Assembly: GCF_026914265.1 (NCBI RefSeq)
Contig: NC_069130.1
Span: 44,953,929-45,017,928 of the forward strand
DNA: 64,000 nt
Direction: 5' to 3'
Source: Mya arenaria
Taxonomy: Eukaryota; Mollusca; Bivalvia; Myida; Myidae
The notes below the pieces were generated by a model. The model was not told the DNA's origin and made no database searches. It saw only the letters and a list, made by a program, of their open reading frames with translations. Each line of letters opens with the position of its first letter. Positions within the stretch are counted from its first letter, which is position 1. Both the position numbers and the translations under genes were made by a program. Shown here piece by piece: positions 1-12,826 of this stretch.

Positions 1-800
1 TGTTGAATGGATAATCTGTTGTTGTTGTTTTTTGTGACGACTGTTTCAGCTGTGCTTGTTGACATTCAAATATGTGAGCCCATCTTTAAATAGGTCTGAA
101 CAATCATTGTTTCTGTTTTATTTTATTTAACAATATCTCATATGTATATTTGCATGTTTGTTTGTTTTAATTGCTGTTGTTGATTTTGTTTCTTATTGTA
201 CCATAATTTTAAGAAGACGTGTATATAATTAGCTATATAATACCGATAATTGTATTGTTATTGACTCACTTGTACATCGAAGGATAGCAATATAACTTTT
301 AACAACTTCTATTGTTGCTGAAAAGGAGTAAAAGTGTGAACGTAATGAACTTGTTGAAACAGAAATGTGTGTGTACCGTAATGTAAATGATGTATTTTAT
401 TGACTTCTTATACCTAACAGTTTCTCTTCTTTTGATAGCTTGGACAATCGTCTTTTCCTTGAATATGCATATTACAAATATAATTATTTACTGAATTAAT
501 AAATGCGTCGCTTTTAAATAAAAACTTTGTATTTTCTAACGTCTATTTATAAATATCGTCTAATATATCAATGATTTAATATTGAAATTCTTCATATTTG
601 ATAACATTGCCAACATCCATGAAGTATTCGGCTCTATCTTCATATTATTTGATTACAAGGTATAATACATTCAACTTTTTAAAAAAGAAACATATAAACA
701 AACATCATCGTTTTAAATGCAAAAATAAATGCGGTAGTCTCATCATTTGTTGATAAAGCTATTCTGAAGCGTTTGTGTGTGTACGTTTTGTGTGAAACTT
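1..800. other. AT-rich stretch, no gene seen
   Basis: AT-rich sequence with short GTT-rich runs and many stops in all frames. It could be the 3' flank of something to the left, but nothing in it identifies a gene. Confidence 0.5.
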
Positions 801-804
801 GACT

Positions 805-955
805 TGAAGTTAAATATCAGCTCTGTATTTGCGTATAGATCCGGTACTGTCCGGGAACGGCGTGTATTCATACTTACGGTGTCTCTGTATAACATTCACA
901 TGTAAAAAAAGAGAATTGTTACGATCGTGTTCTTGATTCGTCTGGAACCACATGT
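805..955 (+). repeat. Dispersed repeat R2, copy 1
   Basis: Matches the reverse complement of about 9930-10080 over roughly 150 bases. The shared part includes TCCGGTAC, GTCCGGGAACGGCGT and ACATTCACATGTAAAA. The two copies are inverted and about 9 kb apart. Family not recognised. Confidence 0.7.
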
Positions 956-959
956 ACGA

Positions 960-2330
960 GTACATGGTTATTTATGCAATGAGAAAGAGCATGAACACAT
1001 ACATGTTTTCAACGGTGAAACATTAATCTAACAAGAAGAATTTTAAATAAAATGAAATAGAGGATATTTGTTGATTTCAGTGTAAGATCGTATTTTGTTT
1101 CGCGAGTGGTCATAGAAAAAAATATTTACACGAGTGGCGTAGCCACCAGTGAAAATATTATGTTTCTGTCACCACGATACATACTTATTTCCCCGCTGGA
1201 GACAATCTTGTTTGAAGACTGTCTCTTTCCGTGGCCTTTTTGCGAATGGAAGTAACTTCGGCATAAGTAACTGTGTCAAGATTACTCCTATTCGCGCGAG
1301 CAGTTAGTCCACTAAAAATGGTTCAAACGTTATGGAAATAAATGATGAAATCGATATTAATATAAGATAAAACACTCATACAATCAACAAAAAATAAGGT
1401 TTTTTTTTTTACATTTATTAAGGCACAAACAAGTATGAAAGCAAAAGCATTGCGGAATAAAATGTATCGCGTAGAAATACAAGTGATTGAAATTTGAACA
1501 TGCGACATATTTTTGTACATTTACGAACAATTTCAACAGGAATTCTTCAGCCGCTGATCTGAACTATTTGATTAGGCAGTACTCCTTTATCGTTCAGCTT
1601 TTGGACAAGCCTTTTCAGAGCACTACAATATTTTTAATAAGAAAACTGAATTGATGAACTGATAAAGGTAATTAGTTGAAATTAATTAGTCAAATTTAAA
1701 ATACTTGTTCATACATGTATGCGGTATGTAAGTGAAAATTATCTCCAACTCTATTACTAGCACATGCGGCCAAGTAAATATTCAACCGATACCTACAAAG
1801 CGGATTTATTGTAACAGTATATTCGTGAAAAAATCATATATAAAATTATAAGTTCATACTTTTTTAATAGTTTAATCAATCGTAGAAATGTTAGTGTAAT
1901 TAAAATTAATGCATAATTTGAAAATGACTATCAAAATCTATACGGCGTGATGCCAGTGTTCACTATGCCAGCATCTGCCTTCATATTGTTCATAATGCTG
2001 TAGATAGAGTTGATCCCCATGACACTCTTGAACCAACCTTTCTGCTGGCCTGTATAACTAACTACTCAGAAGAAATAGGCTTTCAGGGTCCAAAGATTCC
2101 ACAGGGCGCCGGTCCCTATATATTTTGAATAACTGAACCTTTGTAGCGTACGCACGAGGCTAATTTTGTCTGAAATAGTTTGGTATCAGCATTTGCAAAA
2201 TTATATTTTATGATCATTGTATTTCATGTTTCTAAAATTAAGTTCATTTTTTACTGAACCAGGGTGTGTTTTTGTATTGCAAAAATAAACAATTATTTCT
2301 ATTTTTTTCAATGGTTATACATTAGAACCA
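960..2330. other. Intergenic, nothing recognised
   Basis: AT-rich, with no ORF of note. A slightly GC-richer patch at about 2080-2160 has no coding signature that I recognise. Confidence 0.5.
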
Positions 2331-2333
2331 CAT

Positions 2334-2762
2334 TTAAATGATTTTAAATAATAAAAAACTTATTTTGCCTAACATTTCGAGCGTTTTCACCAATCCTTGT
2401 TTTGTTAGTCGCTCAGTTGTGAGGTTCATGAACTCACGCCCAGTTCAAGGGTCCAAACCAAGGTGAACGTCACCCCATCTCATGTTATGTACTTCAGCAA
2501 CAGTCATCATACCAACAGATGTAGTACATGTGTACCACATGGAATCATTGATGACGGCTCGTTCACTGGCATCACCAAGAGTGTGGGCCTGGTACATCTG
2601 CTCCAGATGTGTGTCATTGGGACCATCGGCTGCTCGTGGCTTGTTTCCTTTGCCCATTATCTTCAGGTTTTTCTGTTTGCTTTTCAAGACGTGCCTCACA
2701 ATTTGAACATCAGGAATGACGTATATCATTGTATATTCACATCTAAAATGTCTCACGAACAA
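2334..2762 (-). pseudogene. DUF3504/Crypton-type tyrosine recombinase fragment
   Basis: The minus-strand reading has a run ending VLKSKQKNLKIMGKGNKPRA, then ADGPND, LGDAS and MRWGDVHLGLDP. An in-frame TGA (2445-2447) follows, and in the same frame the text resumes with TGREFMNLTTERLTKQG before fading. The order (KSKQK..LK..G.GNKP.A, an LG(D/S).S helix, a WGD strand, then TG.EF..L..ERLTK) is that of the DUF3504 domain of KCTD1/ZMYM2/QRICH1-type proteins, derived from Crypton tyrosine recombinases. Only about 130 residues remain, there is an internal stop, and no catalytic Arg-His-Arg-Tyr set can be assembled here. It may be transposon debris or an exon of a decayed host DUF3504 gene. No intact neighbour supports a working gene. 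Confidence 0.6.
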
Positions 2763-2935
2763 TGTTTGTACACCAAAAATATGAAAATAAGCAAGAAAAT
2801 GGTCTAAAAAATGTATGCATATGAATACATCTGATAAAAAGTAGCAATTTTTAGAAATAATCGATGTCGAAAATTACGAAATTCTCACTAAGTTGAAAAT
2901 ATTCACTAAAACGCTTATTGAATACGGCCCAAGAG
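2735..2935 (+). repeat. Dispersed repeat R1, copy 1
   Basis: Shares GAAAATAAGCAAGAAAATGG, GCATATGAATA and CTCACTAAGTTGAAAATATT with about 63575-63785 (same strand) and with the reverse complement of about 31961-32195. It overlaps the upstream edge of the recombinase fragment. Confidence 0.75.
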
Positions 2936-3519
2936 CTCACACAGCGTTAAGAGAAACTTACAGAAGTACTCATTAAGCTCAGTTGGTGAAATGAATTGAA
3001 TATTTCCTGAATCTCCTTTTGCCAATAAAAAAAGCATGAACTACTTTTATATCGCTGTTAATTCTTTTTAATGTGTATTTGTTAATGTTCTCAGATAGAA
3101 ATTGGTCCACATCTACGATTTTGAACTTTAGTTGCTGTGCCTCATTTTCTTTGTGTTGTTTGTTTATTTTCAGTTTGTTGTTTTTTCTCTGGCGTTTTCA
3201 ATGTTGTTGTTTTACATCATTATTTTTATAATTGTGCTTAATAAATTCTTCAAAGTCTGTGTTTAAAGAAATGTTCTGCATCAAAAATATCAGCTACTTC
3301 CTCACCAAACGGCCGTTGTGTCAAATGATGCACTACAGACGACCGCAAACATGTATACTCTTCTTGTTACATACAGGTACTTTTTAAAGTCAAGGGAAGC
3401 AAATCTTACAAAAGTTGGAAAACTGTAGTCTCGAGTTGTCGCAATTATCATTTCACTAGAACCAGAGTTATCATTCATCAATATTTTTCATTCTTTCGCC
3501 GATATGCATAAAACAAATG

Positions 3520-3600
3520 TTACCCCCGCCCTCATTTAAAAAAAAATTTGGATGAAAACCTAGCAATTAATTTATATTGGCCTAATATCGGGCTGTTGGC
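3520..3600. repeat. Short dispersed repeat, pairs with 10105-10190
   Basis: Both sites carry a purine/poly-C or poly-G rich run followed by CTAGCAATTAATTT and a TGGC/TTGGCC segment. Probably the decayed end of one element family. Confidence 0.4.
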
Positions 3601-3884
3601 CCGTCCGTACAGTTACAATTGTAAAAGTGACAGATTCAGATCAACATATTTCATATGTTCACCAATGCGGATCGTAACTGTGTGAAGGTAAAACATGCGT
3701 TCACTCGAATACGATATTAAAGCTTAACCAAAGCGAATAATTTGATCCACATACGAAGTGCGTAGGGCAGCCGACTGTCAATAAGATTGGATGTAGGCAC
3801 TTGACTTTTTTTGAACATCCATTACATCCGATATAAACCACTTCAACATTACTTATCGTATGCTCCGTACAAAACAATGGTTAT

Positions 3885-4139
3885 CTACGGAATTCCGTTA
3901 GGGCCATCGTGGTTTCGCGCTGTCGCCGTAAGGGCGAAATCGCGAAAACACGATGCATTGACGTGAAAACACGATACAAGATCGCGAAAACACGATGCAA
4001 AAAATATCGCGTTTTCGCGCTATTAAGATCGTGTTTTCGCTTTATCGCATCGTGTTTTCGCGTCAAGGTATCGTGTTTTCGCGATTTCGCCCTTAGGACG
4101 ACAGCGCGAAACCGCGCTGACCTTAACGGAATACCGTAG
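3885..4139. mobile_element. Fully palindromic MITE with internal CGAAAACACGAT repeats
   Basis: The left arm from CTACGGAATTCCGTTA and the right arm ending TAACGGAATACCGTAG are inverted copies over roughly 125 bases each, meeting near 4010. TTAT flanks both sides (3881-3884 and 4140-4143), consistent with a 4-bp target duplication. Within each arm the block CGCGAAAACACGAT occurs three to four times, and its inverse occurs in the other arm. The element is a CpG-rich island in an AT-rich region. Apparent ORFs across it come from the repeat. Confidence 0.85.
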
Positions 4140-4523
4140 TTATCAATTAAGTAGCTTATTAAAAAGGAAGCATGTACGTCAGAGCTTTTGCAGGCCACTT
4201 TAAAGTACACTAATTCAGAGGAGCAAATGCTCTGTGTTCTATACATTGTTTTTTTTTCGCGATATATATGCATTATCAAGTGCTTCCTTAATAATTGCCA
4301 TTGGTTAAACCTAATATTGAAATGTTTTGTTTTGTTTCAATTTACACAATCAAGGAACTACCCCGGCTGTGGTATGTAAATTATCAAGATTTTTAACAAC
4401 GTTCAAATAAGGCTAAGCAATAACAGGACTTTAATTTAACAATGGAAGCTACAGGGAAATGCCCAGTAACCTAAAATATACCAGGCATAATGAGCATGGA
4501 CAAAGAAACACAAAACAAAAATT

Positions 4524-4703
4524 ATTGTCGAACTCCATTGGCTCGAACTCGCTTGGCTCGATTTCCTCGTTGGCTCGAACTAAATGTGAAATACCGATTT
4601 CTTTAAACTGATTGTAAGCATTTTCGCTTGGCTCGAATGTCCCGAGACTCGAGTTTTTTCTGCCTGTCGCTGTGAGTTCGAGCCAACGGTGTTCGACTGT
4701 ACA
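4524..4703. mobile_element. MITE with TTCGAGCCAA repeats
   Basis: The ends are inverted repeats: GTCGAACTCCATTGGCTCGA on the left and its near-complement ending in GTTCGACTGTACA on the right. The core contains several TTCGAGCCAA or TTGGCTCGAA words. It is a short non-coding DNA element; superfamily not assigned. Confidence 0.7.
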
Positions 4704-5690
4704 ATGTTTCAAGAAAACAAACATTGCGCAACTATCAAAATATCGTCATGTGTAAATGGTGTGGTTAATATGTTTTGGCGAAGTGATTGTTTTCTATTGT
4801 TCCTGGTTGCATTGCACGTATGTTACTTTAACAATTCATATTTGTAAATCTTGAATATAAAGTAAGTGTATATTGCAAGTGAGTGTATAATATGCATACT
4901 TTTTTGTTAATGAAGTCGAACATGTTCAGTGGCAACACTTCACCAGGAGACTCAACTATTTCATGATACATGTCGCGAATTGTTATACTTGTATAGTCAT
5001 ATGTTTTATTTGCAATATAATTACTAATTTTCTTAATGTTAGTATTATATACAACTAAAATTGTTAAAGATTGTGTATGCAACTCTTACAAAGGTTTATT
5101 CACTTCATGTACTATATGTTCACATGTTAAATATTTACCATACGGCATTGCTCCGCTAAAGTTTACATAATGGATTAGAACCGCCATTGCGTTGTAACGG
5201 TGCCTTTGCTCCGCCGGAGACTGCTCCGTTGAAACGGGATATCATGTAACTCGGAAGTCTCGTGCATTTCAAGTTCTTGTACTAAGTATATAAAGCCGTG
5301 CGATTTATATTCGCCAGAGATAAATTAACGTTGGATCTTTCTGGACTTACATTATATCAGTTTATTTTGGACATTTGTGAACCATCTTTATTTAATATAA
5401 AACGAAATTGGATTATTGCTTACTTTTTGGATTTGTGAATAAATTAAAATCATACATTTGTGGCAACTTTGTGTTAATAAAAGAAATATATAAAAGTTTG
5501 AAGAAAAGTATGTCTTTGTATCTCTCAACTCCAGTGTGGCAAGTTTGGGACCAAATGAATAGCTAAAAGGAAACTTCGCTACAATACATAAGGCCATCTT
5601 AGTTTTAGAACTAAAAGTTAAATGTTTATCGATTCATTAAAAAACATACACTTTAGGAAATGAACACAATATGCGTAATACCAAGATATC

Positions 5691-6056
5691 TAAAGATTTA
5701 CTCTTACTCCAAAATAAAATTTACCACAATAAAAACAATTGATTTTAAAAAAAGGTGAATACATGTCGAAAACAATGGTTATTATGAAGGATACCGAGTT
5801 TAATTGGAAAGAAAATTACAGAAAACAAGGCATTTCTACCTTATGAGACGATAGTAGATCACAGTTAATCTTTTAGCACTCAACAATCAATTAAAATTTA
5901 TGCGTTTTCAGCTATTATATACACGGCTACAATCTTGTATTGAGTAATAAATAATTTTCATAAAGGCATTATTTAGTAGTTATTAATGGTTTATTTCAAA
6001 AAAATAGTTTGTTATACATGTGTATTTATTTCATTTTGAATAAGGGTGTCACTTTA
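5691..6056 (+). mobile_element. MITE family A, copy 1
   Basis: About 365 bp, alignable end to end with 15467-15822 and 35551-35921. The ends are imperfect inverted repeats: TAAAGATTTACTCTTACTCC on the left and GAATAAGGGTGTCACTTTA on the right. TA at the termini would fit a Tc1/mariner-type target, but that is inference. Confidence 0.8.
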
Positions 6057-6109
6057 AATATGATATGCAAAAAAAATCAGTCGCCAAATCCACATTGACT
6101 GTGTATATT

Positions 6110-6300
6110 TATAAGTTCAAACGGAAGAACACTTATTTTAAGCTGTTATGCTTAAGATTCTCAATGAAACACTAACGAAAACACTAATTGTTTCATTTAT
6201 GTTTACGACATTATACAATTGATATAAACGGTTTTGGAAAGGTATTTTTGTTTGTAATATCAATATTATTATATGCATGCATGTGTATTTTAAGAATTTC
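6110..6300 (+). repeat. Block shared with upstream flank of the 33.7 kb receptor
   Basis: Shares ACGGAAGAAC, CTCAATGA.ACACTAAC and a GCATG..TGTGTATTTTA-like tail with about 32745-32960, which lies just upstream of the third receptor. Here it is also followed by a trinucleotide-rich tract (6460-6625). It may be a relic of an older duplication or an unnamed repeat. Confidence 0.6.
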
Positions 6301-6459
6301 GTTGAGATACTTGCTGGAAGTTATACTTTGTTATTGACATCTAAAACTTTCAAGATTTACATATGAACGATATAAGTTTTTTGTTTTGTATCTTTGAATA
6401 TCTAAATACACCCTTGTTTATGTTATACTGTAACCCAATGGATAAAAATAGAATGAGTG

Positions 6460-6625
6460 TTACAACTACTGCTACAGCTACCACTACTGCAACTGCTCTT
6501 GCTGCAGCTAGCCCCGAGTAACTGCTAAAACAACAACATCAACAGCAACAACATCAAAATCAACAACAACAACAGCAACATCATCATCAACAACAACAAC
6601 AATAAGAATAATAATAACCTAAATG
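6460..6625. repeat. Trinucleotide-rich tract (TAC/CAA)
   Basis: Interrupted ACTGCTACAGC-type words pass into CAACAACAACAGCAACATC runs. It has the same kind of position and phase as the tracts at 21785, 33113 and 43086. Confidence 0.8.
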
Positions 6626-6978
6626 GTCCAAAAACTTAACACAATTGAAAATATTAAATAAAGATGTGTTTTTTTGTTGTTGTTTTTTTTTAATTTTAGA
6701 TCAGTTTGCGATGCAAATATGTAATTGACGTCAAATTTGACAAAACAAAGGACTTTTGTTTTTGTTTACTGCAAACGACTGCGTGACATATTTATGACAT
6801 ATTTTATGTTTACACACAAAGTAAGATTTCTTCTTTTTATCAAAATAATTTTTAAGATAAACAAACTTAGATTATACAATCACCGCATTGTAAAACAATG
6901 TTACTACTCGGCGGTTTACCCGAAGGACGTTTTTTAAAGGTCATGAAATGCACGTATCTGACGATAGGTCGGGCACTT

Positions 6979-7229
6979 GGCCCCAATTTCTCGAAACTTC
7001 TTAAGTCCCTTATAACAGGATTAAGCTAATCTCACCATTTTTGTTGTTCTATAAAATGTGTTATATCTACTTATTCAAGATTTTTTAGAAATTATTTAGT
7101 AATAGTCTGTATGATTATCAGAATAAATCATTTTTCATTTGTCAAAATCCATTTTCAGTATGTATTTTGGCTGATTGAAATAAGCGACTTAAGCCTGTTA
7201 AGCTTAAGAAGTTTCGAGAAATTGGGGCC
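6979..7229. mobile_element. MITE family B, copy 1
   Basis: Near-perfect terminal inverted repeats of about 25 bp: GGCCCCAATTTCTCGAAACT at the left and its complement at the right end. The interior is AT-rich without coding. Related ends occur at 32194-32441, 21600-21650, 54430-54852 and 49795-49855. Confidence 0.85.
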
Positions 7230-9920
7230 TGATCAACATTTCCAGAGTCGACTTTTGATAATTTGGTGAAAACGAAAGTAAAGAAACGAAAGTACAAATG
7301 CTGCCCTTGAAAATGCTCGTTCTATGAACGAAAATAGAATTGTCACGCATGAGGGCAGTCTCGTAAAAACAAGGAAACAGCTGTTTTGTTTTAACAGGTA
7401 AATGTGTTATTTTCCTTGTTTATTCACTTAATTTTCCGAATTACTGACTAAAATGATTCTGAAATAAATTAATGCGAACAGTTAATCCGGGATAAATTTC
7501 TTTGAGTACACGAGGATGCTTTATTTGACGTTCAGTTGAGCAGTATTTCGGACGTTCATGGTCAATCCGAAAATCTAGTTATGTAAGAGGCAGATAGTGT
7601 CAGTAAGTGTCATTAAAATACTAATTAAAATAATTGTCTATATTATTTTTTCAATAGTAACTTTTGCTGTTTTGTTTTCTTTAGCTCAAACAATAAACAA
7701 ATACAAAATAATAATTGTTCGAACAAGTCTAAATTTCATTAAGTGTAATTGTTTGAGTTTTTTAGGGTAATTATTTGTTTACAAATAATACCAGTGTAAT
7801 ATTGAAAATTATTTTAAGCACTGTAATTTAATATTATGTATGGCAGCACATAAACTATTTTCAGTGTGAAAATCTCATATTTTATCACTGAAATGAAATA
7901 CGATCAGCTTGACTTGGCCTACATCACAATCTGGCCTGGATTGTTTGGAGTTATCTAATTACATTAACTTGTTTACCTTACAGTGCTGCAACTATCTCCA
8001 CCAAGGATGGTATGTCATTCACAATTTAATAGTATTTTTCATTCATAGCAGGTTGCTCGTGGGCAAATGCACGCTGGTGACTGGTCATTTAGCATGATTT
8101 CGTTTATTCTGTGTTTATACTGCTATTCACGATAAATAGTACTCCCCTCCCGTATAATCTGTTTAACAATCATTCAGACTTTGATTAATTAATTGTGTTT
8201 AACAAACATTCAGACTTTGATGAATCAATTGTGTTTAATTATCGTTGTATGCAAATTTTTAACCACAAAATGTTTTTAATATAAACATACTAGATTTACC
8301 TGTTATTGCACAATAGTTCACTACTACTATTCAATCATTCATATCATTTATCTTGCATTCACATTTTATCATTATGCGATAAATTTACATGTCTGCTCGT
8401 AAACTGTTTTTATGCTATAGGCATATTTGCCTGAATGCACTTAAAGTTGTGGTTATTGATGTTTATCTATACATACATTGTATTCACTACTGTATGATAA
8501 ACAAGTGTAAAGAACACCTTTTACCAAATTCATTATATTGCATTACAATACGATCGTATAATGCAGTTGGTATTATAGCTGGAGGGTTTTAACTTTAACT
8601 CGTATATGTATTTAAAAACTTAGTTCAGTATCCTAATATCTTACATCAACAACACTGATACTCACTGAGTATATAGTGCGCCATGTATCAGCTTGATTGG
8701 CAGACTTCTGCATTGACAAAGAAGTAATTTCCATATCAGGTATAACTCGGTGTTTTAAAATATATATATACATGTAATATATGATTATTTACCAGTACAT
8801 TGCGTGACAGAGTAAAATGATTCAGCTACGTTACAAAACAACAGTAGTAATACTTACTCTTTATACTTATTTAGAAATCTTATATAATCATAAAGATATG
8901 TAATGCATAAATAAATTGTATCAATTGAACAATTGTTTTTAATGAATACTATGAATCCTCCACTACAACTAACGCAGTTAAACTATTTACCTGTAAACAT
9001 TTCCCGTCCGTTGTCCAGTGATCAAGAAAACTGGATAATGGATGTTCATTTTTACTGAAATAGTTGACATGAACGTCATGAACATTTTTACCGATCTTTT
9101 GAAAACTATTTATTCCTACAACCTTTGTATAGGTCGCAAAAATGAAAAATGGTATTCTGTCTGTTAAGTATGCACTTAATTCTTCTTCAAAATTTCTTTT
9201 TTGCAAGTGCTTGCTATTTGTACTTCAGTTGATAATTTCTCCTATAATTTTAATGCAATAAATATAGCTGTCTTTGTCAGCCTGAAACGATAATTTTTAT
9301 GAAATATTTTATTTCAGAGTATTTGTACCAGGGATGCAGTTGTTGTACTGTTTGTGGATAATTAGACATCAATTGGATACGAGCGATCATGCTCTGTGAT
9401 TCAGAGCCATTAGGTATGCGCGATTACTTGATTAATGGCGAATTTTAAAGGCTTTGCAAACAGCTTGGAACCAGACCAGACGCCGAGTAAATATATACTG
9501 ACAAGTTACTACAAACTTGTAGCTGCAATTTTAATATATCTTTCAATTTGATAAATGTTTTGTATTCAGCACAACAAGTGAAAATTAAGACATCTTGGAA
9601 ATAATTATTCGCAATAGCTGTATACTGAGTTGTTTCTGAGCATAATGTAATCTAGGTGTTATACGTGTTGGTCAGTCTATCTGTACTTCCTATTTATGTG
9701 TGTTCTGCATGGTTCATAAGTTAACTTTTCGTTTCAAAGTTTCAGCATAGAGTAAATAATCAGACACTTAACCATAAGGCTAATTCAATTAGTTGCTAGA
9801 TTTTCATATTAATGTGTTTTTAAATGGGGGCGAGGGGAAAACATTTTATGGTTTTATCTTTCATAGATTACCGTTGTAATCGTTTAATATGCATGCACAC
9901 TCTTTCTTTTGTATTGTATA
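7230..9920. other. Intergenic, no gene seen
   Basis: AT-rich. The only structure noticed is a direct duplication of about 40 bp at about 8158-8240 (TTTAACAAWCATTCAGACTT repeated). Small ORFs here have no recognisable content. Confidence 0.5.
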
Positions 9921-9929
9921 AGGGACCAT

Positions 9930-10080
9930 ATACATATGTTTTTAGAAGAACCATAAGCTCCATCGTTACAATTCTCCTGATTTTACATGTGAATGTTTTA
10001 AACGACACGGGCTTGTATGAATAAACGCCGTTCCCGGACGGTACCGGACCGACACGCAAATACAGACCCCAGTTCAACAT
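9930..10080 (-). repeat. Dispersed repeat R2, copy 2
   Basis: Inverted partner of 805-955, sharing ACGCCGTTCCCGGAC and TTTTACATGTGAATGTTTTA. Confidence 0.7.
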
Positions 10081-10104
10081 GTATATCTGAGTCAATAAAA
10101 TTTA

Positions 10105-10190
10105 AAGGGCGGCGGTAATGAGAAGTGGCGTGGGGGGGGGGGGGTGAGAATGAACATCTAGCAATTAATTTCTAGTGGCATTAGGGTCAA
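10105..10190. repeat. Poly-G run and short dispersed repeat
   Basis: A run of about 14 G residues (10130-10143) followed by CTAGCAATTAATTTCTAGTGG, which resembles 3520-3600. Confidence 0.5.
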
Positions 10191-12500
10191 AGCCACACAT
10201 ACTTAACAGCAATGGGTGAAACACAAGCTGCGAAAGTTATTTTTAAATTGCATCAAAAATGAATACATTTACTTATATCCTTAGTGCTTGCATTTCTATC
10301 GATATTCAAGGCATTAAAAACTTCTAAACAATGCACTGAATTCTACATATTGTATCGCCATGGCTATGGCTATTTTAGTTTAGCTGTAAACTCTTACTCT
10401 TAATCAGTTAGTCTGATATGCTAAGAATTAAGTTGATATGTTGCCATTTCCCAGTCGTTGGTGTGAAAGGCATTGTCATGGTATTAACATGTTATCCAAA
10501 GACATAAAAAACGTTCATATGAATATTAGTATTCATATTTACTGTTTAATAAACTGCCTTTTGATTTTATTTCGTTTGCTTCTTTTACCACAGTTCTACA
10601 TACTCATGAGAGTATCTTGGATGAACACAGCGAATATGCAGAGCTGAAGACAAGTTTTCCAGCAGTGAAAGCCAGAGACACTGACCAAGCTGAAATTAAA
10701 GACTATTCGCATTGAATAGAAAGAGAAATATCATCACAAAACAAATCATTTCTGGCTGCTATACTTTGCTTTGAACAAATAAAAGACAAGCACACATGTG
10801 CAGATGTCATTGATCAGAATTCAATCCCAAAGGAGCAGAAACCAAGCAGCGTAAACTGATCTGAGAGAAAGGCAAAGACAAACAGACAAAAAAACAAAAT
10901 CAGATAAACAGAATTAGTCTCCCCTATCAAATAACAGAGATGAATGGACTATTTACTAATGAAAGTTAAATAGATGCAACGCAGATATCGCAACAAGAAG
11001 CGGCCTACATGTGAAATGTTTCCAATGACATTATTTTTTTACGAGAATGTTTTAGAGAGAACAAGCCATAGAATAGTGTTCCAATTTCAAAGTGAAGGAA
11101 AAACTTATTCAATAGACAGTCAAATTCAAATCTCAAAACTATTATTTCACTGCATTACACAGAAACAAGAAACTCTATCACTGATACCACAGATGAGGTG
11201 ATTCAGGGGAAACTGAAGAGATAAGAAAGGCGGTCCCAAAGGGCTGATGAAAACAGGGGAAAAAACATGTTGCAACAAAAACGTCAACAATAAACCAATC
11301 TCACTCATCTTGTCACAAATTAAATAGTTTGATGTAAACCTTTTTAAAGATAAGTTTTGAAATAAATATTGAGGACTTCAAGATGTGTTTTTGAAGTAAC
11401 TTTAAACACAATGTGCAGGAATCCCACGTGTATAGATTCTTGAAATGTACCCATTTTGTAAATATAAATTGGCTACAATGAAGGATTAAATGGTTGCTAT
11501 GGGATTAATTTCAATGTTTTACCTTTAAAAATCATCATGTTTCTTATAAGTAAAATTTCTCCTATATTGGACGTTTATGATTAGAAGTAAAAAACTTCAA
11601 AAGATTGATTCTGTATTTATGCGATTAGTTGCCATTACAACGCGTAACAACACACGTCTTTGATTATGTTTTGATATGCATCTGTGAATCTTTCTGAATA
11701 TTATGATGTTTAATTTTTGTTAAATTTAAGGTATCAATTGTAATCATACACTTGCAGTTAAATTAATAAATAATGAAAATTGTTATTATCAATTATCGTT
11801 TCTATGGAAACCTGTTTCAAAAAAACAAAATTGTTGATCAATATATACTATCATAGAGTCTTACAAGTGCAACTGAGCAGGTTACTGTGATCTGATTGTA
11901 GTTAAAAAAAGTTTTGGGGTATTTATAATCGTCGCTTATTTTCAATTTTACATGTTCAGAAGCTGTTTCTATGGAAGCTTGACTGAGATTGTAAGACGCC
12001 TTTCGGTATAATAAATTCCAAACGGCGAATTCGGAAACACGTAAAATGTTTGTTGAAAAAATGTATTCATATGTATACTTCAAGTAGCATTAAATGAAAT
12101 GGAATAACAAAATGGTGACGTAAACCATTCATATGTCCATGATATAATTTACTAATAATTACCACCGAAATCGAAGCTAAAAACTTTTACATACTTTACC
12201 GAATTGGACAAAATAAACGTTATGATTTTATGAACGTCGGTAGTTAAACAATATCCAACGTCATATTCATTTAAACTAATAAGTTAAAAGCACTTGAACT
12301 CCCTTTATTGGGTAATGATTAACATATTTAATAAACACATTGTTATAATCCATGTGCTTTATGATTGCAAACAAGCATATGATGCTTTTAAGTGAAAGAT
12401 ATTATTCGCATGTTCTTTGCTCTTATTATTTAAGAAATCCTATATAACGTTTAGTCATTTAATTGCTGTACTATTTTAGTACATATTCTTTTTTTCATTT
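10190..12500. other. Upstream region of the first receptor
   Basis: AT-rich, with no recognisable coding sequence. It probably holds intron sequence of the first receptor gene, because a 3' splice site lies at 12501-12503. The promoter and any upstream leader exon could not be located. Confidence 0.4.
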
Positions 12501-12503
12501 CAG

Positions 12504-12826
12504 GAATTCAGGTCGTGCATCAATCGTAGGGGAAGCATCGTAAAGACCAACAATACACTTCCAGTTCACCAACCAATTTTCCGAGAAAATTATTACGGAC
12601 AAACAATACTCTTTTGCGAGTTATTCGTCCATCAATTTTCGGACCAGAATATTAATGACTTACAAACCTTTGACCATTTTGCACCAGGAGTAGAATTCGT
12701 CATTCATTCTTCAGAGAAGCATCGTAAAGACCAACCGTATTCCTATTACGATTACCTCGTACGTTACCAATCATTACGCCCGAAGCACCGGAATCGCTGT
12801 CAAACCGTTTTCTTTCGGATTCGACC
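12504..12826 (+). other. Leader (5' UTR) exon portion of receptor 1
   Basis: A pyrimidine tract (TTCTTTTTTTCATTTCAG) ends at 12503. After it comes GGTCGT...GAAGCATCGTAAAGACCAAC, which matches the sequence after the corresponding AG in copies 2 (about 22150) and 3 (about 33610). GAAGCATCGTAAAGACCAAC occurs twice here (about 12530 and 12716). The shared splice site and leader argue for one ancestral gene with an intron in its 5' UTR. Confidence 0.65.

Noticed and set aside
3881-4279. Basic, His-rich proteins on both strands
   Set aside because: They arise from the repeated CGAAAACACGAT word of the palindromic MITE.
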